A stretch of DNA of 64,000 nucleotides, taken from Rhabditoides inermis. Its lineage: Eukaryota; Nematoda; Chromadorea; Rhabditida; Rhabditidae. Below, piece by piece: positions 55,252 to 64,000 of the stretch. The stretch covers positions 152,285 to 216,284 of the forward strand of contig CAWZYM010000445.1 of assembly GCA_963966185.1 (NCBI GenBank), read 5' to 3'. Position numbers and translations under genes: made by a program. Numbering within the stretch: position 1 is the stretch's first letter; each line of letters begins with the position of its first letter. The notes under the pieces are model-generated. The model was given only the letters and a program-made list of their open reading frames with translations. It was not told the origin of the DNA and searched no databases.

Positions 55252-56054
55252 TTAGTATCCTTGAACTTCACAACCATAGCTTGTGATCTCAACATTTTGG
55301 TGCGTCCATTTGCCGTCGTCCGAGCAAGTCAATATCTGAGAAGTGGACAGGATATCTGAATTAATTTCGGAAAACTCGTTCTCGTTCAGCTGAAAAGTGA
55401 ACATTGAGATTTTTCTTTGATAGATAGTAAAAACTTACCAGTAAAATAAGAAGATTTCTCTTTGTCCAACTGGTTGGATACGAACAAGTTACAGTCAATG
55501 TATTACACTCTCCGCTTACCTTAAAAACTGTATTAACATTTCGCAGAATATTCAAATTTTCAAAAGCGTAAACGATGAAAACGTTTGAATCTATGATTTT
55601 GTTCAATATTGTACATATTATGTACTTACGCCAGAAGTGAGAAAGGCTGGTTCTTGGATTTGTGGATTCGTAACTTCTTCTGTCAGTGTAGATGAGCCAC
55701 AGGTCTTGCAAACTGGGAACAATTAGTTTACATATATAATGCAAAATTATTATTTTTTTGAAAAAAAAACATCTTACGCAAAGGTTTAGTAGTAGTAGTT
55801 GAGATTGAAGTCATTGTTGTTGTTGACGTTGTGGTAGTTTTTGTTGCTAATGACGAAACTGATGTTGTCCATGTTGTCTGCTTCAAAGTTGCTGAAAAAT
55901 TAGACAGATACTATTTTGTATAATATTAAAACAAACTTGGAGGCGTAGGTGTAGAAGAGTGATATTTTATTGTTGTGGACTGTTCCGTTGGAATAGTTCT
56001 CATGCATCCATTAGTTCCGCTTATGATCAGTACACAAATAAACATGAAATACAT
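55252..56054 (-). CDS. Secreted Thr-rich protein with C6-type domain, right-arm copy
   Basis: Same five-exon structure, signal peptide, Thr-rich stalk and six-cysteine domain as the other copies. Differences are confined to introns in the parts compared, such as two fewer A residues in the first intron near 55897. A TATATAAA string lies upstream at about 56100-56107. Confidence 0.8.
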
Positions 56055-56990
56055 TACTGAGAAATGAACGGTCACAGAAGAAAATGATGTGTATATACAT
56101 TTATATAGGACGTGCGGCAACTTTTTTCAAAGAAACTTGATTGCGATAATTTCAGTTCAATGTTCCTAAAAAAAAACTTGGGCTACTGCTGCGTGGAAAC
56201 AAGCGCGTAGTGAGATTACAACATGGTGGTCATGAAGACGAGTTTGTCTGTTCGACTTTTGCGCGGTGATGAAATCTCTTTGTTTTCAAATATTGGGACC
56301 TATTCATTTTTCGCATGGGTTTTTTTTACTCCTTTGACATTGGCACAAGTGAAAGAGTGCGAGGAAGCAGGCAAAGACAGTGAGCGAAATGAGCGCACAG
56401 TGGGCTTGTCTTCATTGTGCTTGTTTTATCCTGTGCATGATTTATTCCGTCATGTACATATTTTCATTGCTGTCTCACATAGCTGCCCACACATATGTAG
56501 GTATGATTGAGGCTGGACCACCACCGGGCTTTGCAGGCTGTTTTTCATTGACAAGAAACTACGTCCTTTTGCAGCAACAGATTGTAAATGACAGATAGTG
56601 GGATGCTCAGTTTGAACGCACATTTTTATACTGCGGGCAGTGAGCATGAAGATTTCAAGTGTTTCAAAAATGTTAGCTCATCAGACGGGAGGAAGAGGCG
56701 CATATGGAATGTGTCAGTGGTTCGCGCAATCACAGGCGGTGAAATGCCGTTGTCGCGCACATATGTATACTGACTCGAAAAATGTGAAGAATGCCGTCTT
56801 GTCTTTGTCGCTGTGTTTCGCCTCACCAGATGCATCCATCATTTTGATAGAGAGAGAACTCTTCGGCTTTATAAAGAAACCAACAAATGAGTGAAATGCG
56901 AATAACCTTCTGAAAAAAATACTGAATTTACAGAAATTACTGCGGCTATTGAAAGTGAGATAGACAGTGGTGGTAATGTGCGACGCGCGC

Positions 56991-57143
56991 TCAGTTTCCC
57001 AGGGTTCCGGGAGTCTGCTGCTTCGCCTCACCCTCGGTGGTTTCCTCCGTAGAGGGACCTTTCTCCGGAGACTTCGCTCGCGCTTGCATGTCGTCAAAGA
57101 ACATAACAAAGAAGAGTGATAAGACGACAGCTAATCCCGACAG
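56991..57143 (-). CDS. Candidate terminal exon: transmembrane segment plus short tail, right-arm copy
   Basis: Same 50-codon exon as at 6698-6850 and 48499-48651, downstream of the right-arm mucin-like gene on the same strand. Confidence 0.33.
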   Translation of the reverse strand: MSGLAVVLSLFFVMFFDDMQARAKSPEKGPSTEETTEGEAKQQTPGTLGN

Positions 57144-57617
57144 CTAGTGCTTGTGTGATCATTTCTTTGTTCTTCCTAACAAATAAGTTAACACTGAGTG
57201 AGCTAAGAATACATATATGAATGTAACGATCAGAATTGTAGTAAAAGAAATGTGAAAAAACCGTCATCGTGGATTCTCATTGCTGGTTTTCTAGAACCAT
57301 CCATAACATCTAGTACTCTACTGCTGTCCCTCCTTTGTCATTGTTTACAGGCATTTCAGGTGTGACGCATCCTTGTGGTGTAATAAATTTAATTTAATGT
57401 TAATTTCCAAATAGTATGTATGTGATTATTTGATAACAGCATTTTAGTGTACGAAACCATGCGCAAGATTAATACAATAAATCACAGTCTAAGCTTCACA
57501 TTTTATTATTTTATTGATTGATCCAACCGCATTTAGTACGAGTACATGCATACATAGCAATTTAAGGGTCATGGTCAGCAAATAATAATGTTGATTGTGC
57601 GTTGAATCTTCACCATA

Positions 57618-60480
57618 TCACCATATGTAACACACAGCGTCGTTTAAAGGTTTGGTGTATCCGGTAATCTTTGCCGGAGCAGAGCTTGTTGTATAGTAGA
57701 AAACGGGTGAATTTTCTGCAAACGGCACATTAAGAAAACAAAAATCAATAACGTAACATACTGTCTAATAGCGTGTGTTGGTACTCAGCGAGGGGCCGAT
57801 TGGCGCCACATGCCTTCTCTAGAACGCAGAATCCAACAGCCGTCTCGTTCGAGTAGTTTCGGAAGTATTTTTTCGAGTCCACAGTGAGAAAATTGACTGA
57901 AAAACTGTTTTTGTGTGTGTTTCACTTGTCCAAAGATAGATCAAGCATTTTTCAAATCTCCCTATCCAAAAGTCTATGTAGTTGTCGTTGTGTTGTTCTG
58001 TTGTGAAAAACTGAATAAAAAATACTGAGTGCAAGTGAATAGAGTAGCAAAATGTAAGTGGATGGTAAGGGCTAGTAACAAAAAAACCGCTCGTTAGACA
58101 ATGACTACTGAAAACACATACGTGATATTATGGCATGTAGTTATTAATTATTGTATTCACCTGGGCCAACAGACACGATGCGTCTTTGCGTATAGAGAGG
58201 TGTCAGTTGAAAGTTGCAGGTCTCATTTGCTCCAGTTTCTATTTTCTTCAGTGTTTTGCCAACTAAAAAGGAGGATGAAGTAAGCTGATTTGGTAGAGTA
58301 AGGACAAACCGGTCGCAGTGTGTTTGTATCCATATTCGAGAGCAATAGACTGCTGAGTGGATCCGTTCGTCACGTAATAGTGAGCGAGGTTCCCGTTCGT
58401 GTTGGGGTTGCTTTTGCCGTAGTCCATCAACGTGTTGTACGTCCAGTGCAGCCATGGCTGCAATCAACACATTCATACGTTTTATTGTTACATATGTGAG
58501 TTTCTTATGAAAGTCATTGAATCAGACACTCACTGCAACCGTAGTGGCAGAAGTAGTTGTGAGAGTAGTAGTCGTCGACGGTTCTGTGGTTGACGTCATC
58601 TTTGAAGGGGCAGACGATGTGATTTCCACAGCAGGCACAGTGGTAGTGGACACAGTCGTCGAAGTCGTGGTTGTGGTCTCTGCAGTCGTCGACTCCGTCG
58701 TCGTGGATGTAGTCGTGGTGGAAGATGCCGTTGCGGGAGCGGACGTCGTGGAAGGTGCGGTAGATGTCGATGTCGCCGTCGATGGAGTGGAAGTGCTCGT
58801 GTGGACACCAGTACCTGGAAGTATACTCTCTCGACTCTGTTCCAGGTAGTCAGTGTTCTCACCTGTGTGCGCGGCGGTCGTTGAGGGAGTGGAGGATGGA
58901 TGGGCGGGCGTTGCGGGCTCAGTAGCCTCCTGCTTCTCCACAGACGGCGAGGAGAAGAAGGGAGTGGATAGCCAGTCGACCAACTCGAGCAGAATCTCGA
59001 CGATCGACTCCTTTGGCGAAGAGACGACGTCGCTTCCGACGAGACACTTGGGGGTGTCAGGCGGGCACCACGTTGGCCAGTACTTGGTCACGGTCGGTGG
59101 GGCGAGGCGGAAGCCGAACTGCTTGGCCAAGCGGCGGCGGATCTTGAACGCAAACTGCTCGATGTCGGCCTTCCGTTGATGGTGTGTGGTGAGCCCCTGG
59201 TAGCGTAGAGGCACCAGCAGTTTGTCCTCCTCCGTCACGTTCGAACACGCCTTGTACACGGTGATGAGCAGTCCCTTGCTCGCCGCGTCCACCGTCTCAA
59301 AACAAACACCCATACACATGAAACACACCCTATCACCTATCACCTATCACCGTCTATCCAACATCTCGCAAAAAGCACTTCGCCCGCAATAGCTGAACCC
59401 GTATCTGACAACTGTCCGGCTTCCCGATTCCCATTGCAAAACCAATCATGAATTCAGTTTCCTGCGAGCCACACGAAAAAGCGAGTGTAAAAGCGTTTCG
59501 ATGCGCGTTTCAAATCGCATCGATGCGGTTGGTCCGAATTACACATCATCCAACCATGGAGAGGGATCGGAAGGCAGACAAATCATGAGATATCAAAATA
59601 CATAATAATAAAATACGTATAGCTATGTACTGACCCAAAGAGCGCGTAAAAATAATTACTCTTCACTTCAATCACTCCAGTTACAGGAGTATTGCCATTA
59701 TTTATGACTCATCTGATGTTCATGTATGACTCATATGATTTCAACCGTTTTTATATTTCACATAGTTCAGCTGCAGTACATCATATTTCTCTACATTTAC
59801 AAAAAAATGACATACCAATACTACCATGCATACCAACAGTTCTCCCGTTTTAGCTACAGTACACATGGTCAAACTAATTACATTACATCGGGTTTCTCTA
59901 CGTTCTCCATACCATAGTCCAAGTTTCTACAGAAACTGGGCCGCCGTTCTACAGTACACTATGTCCATCTATATCGCTACTCTACTTTCTGTGCGGCATA
60001 CACAATGTTACCAAGTGAGTGCCAAGTGTGCGCATATGCTCGAGTGTGCGAGTGTGAGTGCGCTGGCGGGCTTGCGTACCTTGCACACGTTCGTCGCATT
60101 GGGGAGTCGGTCTGCGATGAAGAGGCGGCACGATCCATCTTTCATGTTGAAGACCTCTACCTCGTACACAGCGTCCATCCTTGCCGGGACCGCACAACTC
60201 TGGCTGCTGCAACCAACACCACATTACGCCGCCCATGCGAGCAACCGAGCAACTGCGAGACAACTCACTACTTGAATGGGACCTTGCCCCATTCGTAGAC
60301 GAGCAGGTTGTCGATGTCGAAGCACTGCATCAGCATGCAGATGGTAGCTGCGCACGCAGCCCCCATGTTGGGAGGAATGGACATGCGAGGGAGGCGCTCC
60401 CTCTCTGCCCTCTCGCCCCGCCCTAACAACCAGCTGGCCACGCGGATCGAGAGCGTAGTTACCAGTAACCAGTAAGCATA
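57618..60480 (-). CDS. Mucin-like surface or secreted protein, right-arm copy (5' end open)
   Basis: All eight exons of the left-arm model are present and open. Coding differences include His to Tyr at the junction of the first two exons (near 60269), a Thr to Met change in the stalk (near 58599) and one inserted codon near 57985 (HNDNYIDFW against HNYIDFW). The candidate upstream exons are present too, but a 2.4-kb LINE has landed in the intron between them, which may affect this copy's expression. Confidence 0.7.
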
Positions 60481-60637
60481 CTGTATCTAACCACACTCAC
60501 GCAGCATCCGTCTGTGGTCTTGTGGAAAGTGAACACAATATCAGAGCAGTTACACTACTCGCCACATGGAATAGCAAAGTGTGGGCCCGGGTGCCCCCGG
60601 TGTGGGACCGAGTGGGCCCGCGCCCCGTTCGATCATA

Positions 60638-63073
60638 CTAATACTAATTGTTTATCCATAAAACAGTCAGGCACTGAATGAGGATAGTGGGGATGGTTTG
60701 GTCGGTCGATGTGTCGAGCAATCCAAGTCCACACACCGCAAGGCAAGACTGCAGCGCGCCCCTCAAAGGCACAAAGTGCTTGTGTGAGACACGCGCTCCC
60801 GGTAGGAAGCAGGCTGAAAGGTGAGAGCAGGAAAAGCCTGCTACGAGACACTACAATCAATGATAGTACTCACGCGATATACTAAAGCCTAGTGGGGTCG
60901 TCTAGTGGGTGAAGCAAAAGGAATCTATTGAGGGATAACTTAAATTCTTTCTTACTGTATAAACAAACGGTAGAACGGTCCAGCTTATTCCCATAGTTTA
61001 CTACTCGGGAGGAAACAAAAGTTGGCTCAGAGCCAGAGGCAGTATAGGTTATTTTAAGTCCGTTAGAACGTAGTGATGCAGCTCGTGAATCTCGGGGAAC
61101 TAGTGTGAAAGGCATGTGCTGCGTGTTCATATAACCATACAGGTAACGGTGTACTATACGCAGATCCGTTTTGATTCGTCTGAACCACAATGTTTCGAGA
61201 GATAGTTCAGATAAACGGTGGGGATATGACATTTTTGGCAATAATATTTTGGTAAATGCTCTCTGAACTTTATCTAGATCATTATACAACCCTCACTCAT
61301 GTGACACAAAATTTCAGATCCATACTCTAAAGTTGGTCGTATTGAAGTTTTGTAAAAATTCAAAAACAGTTCATTGTTTTTAGTGAACGTACGTTTCAGT
61401 GTGTTTATTCGAGCATTCGCTTTCTGAATGACCACCGAAAGGTGTTTAGATGGGTCAAGAGTCGGGGTCATCCATATACCAAGGTCGCGCACCACCTCCA
61501 CGTTTGACAAAGTCACATTATCACATTTATATATTAACCTTGGATTTTTCTTGCCATAATTCAAAACTTCACATTTACTGACTGACAGCTTTAACTGCCG
61601 GTCTGCAAGGAAGTTTCGTGTACTATTCAGATCATGATTTAGTTTTTCATGGAAATCAGGAGTGTCATGACTGATATATAGCTTCATGTCGTCAGCATAT
61701 GTTATATGCTTACTGTATTTGATTGCGTTTCTGTCAAGGTCGTTGATGTATAACAGAAAAAAGAGTGGTCCAAGAACCGACCCTTGTGGTACACCGCTTA
61801 GTACTGGCAGCCAGTGTGAATGGCATGATCCGATACGTACGGACTGCGACCTATCACTCAGATAGCATTTTAGCCATTGCAGCACATCTCGGTTCAGACC
61901 ATACCGTTCACAAAGTATGAGAAGTCGGCGATGACATACCGTGTCGAATGCTTTGCTTACGTCTAGATAAATACAATCAACGTTTATTTTACTAGCTAAT
62001 TTAGAAGATACATATCGGACAAATTCAAGCATATTTGTTGTACAGCTTCTCCCGTTTAGGAATCCATGCTGCGCGGGTGATATTAAATTTTGTCTCCAGA
62101 GATATTTACGCATTTCATAGACAATGATTCGTTCCAAAACGCGACATGTACAGCAAGTTAGTGATATAGGTCGGTAGTTCGAGCAATTCGAATGATCCCC
62201 TTTCTTAAATACCGGAACTACATACAGTGCTTTTCTTCCATATATCAGGCACAATACCAGATCTCAGACTTTCACTAAATATCAAAGAGAGAGGTAAAGC
62301 AAGAACCACAGCAAGTGATTGTAGTAGAATAGAGGGGATATCATCAGGTCCACAACTCAGTTGCTTAGATCGTTTTAGGTACTCGTAAACAATATGAGGA
62401 GAAACATCTATGTTTTGCATTGGAGTGAGAGGAGTGTTGATTTGAGGATCGAAAGGGGCTTGATCATCGACTGTGAATACGGTAGCAAAATATTCATTGA
62501 AAAGAGTGGCTCTTTCTCCATCATCCTCCACAACTCGACCGGAGGAGTCAACCAGGGATGGAATCGGTTGAGGAGGCGCCATCTTGTTCTTTACGTACTG
62601 CCAATATTGTACTGAGTTTTCGGACCTCAAGATATCCTTCTCCCTACTACCAATACACATAGCTAGACTCTCTCTATACTCTCGAAGAAGAGACTTGTAT
62701 CTGTTCTTATCATCCTGTGTGCCAGTACGTTTTTGCTTGATGTAAGCACGTCTAACCCTCTGTTTCAGTCGACTTAGCCATTCCGGAAACTCGCATTGTT
62801 GTCTAGCAATCCTTGGTACTCTGAGGGAAACACTCGAATTAACTTTATCGCAGAACTTGCTGTACATTTCGTTGATGTCGCAATTATGAAACAATGAAAA
62901 CCAGTTGACGGTACTCAAGTCTGATTCCATCGCAGCATAGTCAGCTTTCCGGAAATCACGAGCGATAGTGGGTGAGCGTCGCACAGGCAAATCAAAACAA
63001 CGGAAGTCCGCTTCCACCATGAGATGGTCGCTAAATGCAATTCCGGGATTTCATGAGAAAATTTCATGAGAAA
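60638..63073 (-). mobile_element. CR1-like LINE inserted in the right palindrome arm
   Basis: The empty site is preserved in the left arm near 45010-45020. Flanks repeat atcata (60632-60637 and 63074-63079), a 6-bp target duplication. The minus strand encodes the linker and RT: NYRPISLTC, a GFLNGRSC motif, YLDVSKAFDT, GVPQGSVLGPLFF and YADDMKLY, then a C-terminal part ending near 60882. The endonuclease is missing (5' truncation). Frameshifts lie near 62230 (one extra A) and near 61275. The 3' end is ...attagtattag. It is a different family from the LINE at 34-1857. Confidence 0.92.
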
Positions 63074-64000
63074 ATCATATCGAAAAATTTTCTCATGAAA
63101 TTTTGTATGCATAATGAGAAAAGCATTTCGCATCCATCTGAGTTTACAGAGTTTGAAGTTTTGACTTTTTTCGGGCTCACATCCTGTGGGACCGGCGGTC
63201 TCACTGACCCTCTGAGTGTCCCCGGTGTGGGCCAAAACTCGAAATCTTCTTAATTCACTATTTTCATCAAAAACAAACATTTCTAACAGAACTCCCATAG
63301 TGTGTTTAGACTGGGAATAGGAAATTAAAAAATAAAGGAACATAAGTACCACTCTCAACTTTGTGTATAAACTATGACATGAAAGTACGAAACACAATCA
63401 AATGTCACAAATAAAGTATGTATAAACCAGTAAGTTACAAAAATTGTATTTCGCATGAAATCAAAAACGACAAATGAGGTGTACAAACAGTTTTCAAACA
63501 GTTTTTACTATAAAACATTACTTGTAGTTTCTTTTCGACGATGGACGATGGACACGTGCCGTCACTGAGTGGTACCCACGCCACGTCAAACGGACACTCG
63601 GGAGACCACCTACCCGCTGGATAGATTCTATCCGAACCTTTTCGAGACAGTTCAATATGGGCAAAGGCACCGCATGGGCAACGTCCGCGCGAGACCGAAC
63701 TACCTGGAGGAAGATGGAATCCGCGCTTCCTTGAGCGAATCGGATCGCTCAAGTAATCAAGTAATCAAGTAAGTAACTTGTAATAATTACTGTATACAAT
63801 TTGTCTCCACATTTGATAATTAGGTTTGTTTTTGAAATGTTTTTGAAAGCGACGGATGAAATCTGCGAAGTGAAAATCTGGCAAAAAAAAAACCTCTCAT
63901 GCGTTTTACCTTGCTCCCTGTCTTGAGTTTCGTTTTGTTATGTTTTCTGTGTTCATAGTGTTCGTTTCAATTCTATTATTCTCTTTGTCCCGATTTCGAA

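Larger units (their letters stand above)
50562..59870. repeat. Segmental duplication block, copy 2 (direct copy of 1-9571)
   Basis: Same order as 1-9571 and nearly identical. It is 262 bp shorter, mainly because the minisatellite array has about two units fewer. It overlaps the palindrome spacer and the inner part of the right arm, so one ancestral block is present twice directly and once inverted. Confidence 0.94.
55114..64000. repeat. Right arm of the giant inverted repeat
   Basis: Reverse complement of 44091-50531, interrupted by the LINE at 60638-63073, and still matching at the last base of the window. With a spacer of 4582 bp (50532-55113) the structure could extrude or recombine as a large palindrome. 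Confidence 0.95.

Overview
The window looks like nuclear DNA from a nematode. The supporting signs are many short exons split by introns of about 40-60 bp with GTGAGT/GTAAGT donors and TTTTCAG-type acceptors, a secreted protein ending in a six-cysteine domain of the nematode C6 type, Thr-rich mucin-like and C-type-lectin-like surface proteins, and worm-type LINEs (CR1-like, RTE-like, R2/R4/NeSL-like). The very short exons would suit a diplogastrid such as Pristionchus, but that is a guess. All gene models come from reading splice sites and phases by eye. They were accepted only where every junction keeps the frame.

Layout. 1-9571 is a duplicated block: a CR1-like LINE sitting in a 125-bp minisatellite, then a C6-domain gene and a 5'-truncated mucin gene, both on the minus strand. 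9572-16092 is repeat-rich, with microsatellites, a Helitron/HINE-like element, a 42-bp minisatellite and an inverted 125-bp array. 16093-30030 (minus) is the largest gene: 33 exons in phase give 1574 aa, with a signal peptide, Thr-rich stalk, lectin-like domain, EGF-like modules, about six membrane segments and a charged tail. Its first intron is filled by 3 kb of a G-rich octamer repeat. Another intron holds a MULE-like transposon with a 9-bp target duplication. 30577-31474 is a second Helitron/HINE-like copy. 32300-38400 holds RTE LINE pieces split by a 119/128-bp satellite and by an inverted fragment of the large gene. 38760-40075 is a 3' fragment of a LINE with a restriction-like endonuclease. 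42263-43027 encodes a small secreted protein.

44091-64000 is a giant palindrome. The left arm (44091-50531) and right arm (55114-64000, interrupted by a 2.4-kb CR1-like LINE) carry the same two genes in opposite orientation. The spacer and inner right arm (50562-59870) are a direct copy of 1-9571. The mucin-like gene and the C6 gene are therefore each present three times, one mucin-like copy having lost its 5' exons.

All recognisable non-transposon genes encode secreted or surface glycoproteins with Ser/Thr-rich stalks and small cysteine-rich or lectin-like heads. In nematodes such proteins are associated with gut, cuticle and immune surfaces; any shared role here is inference. The palindrome and near-identical repeats could partly be assembly products and need long-read confirmation.
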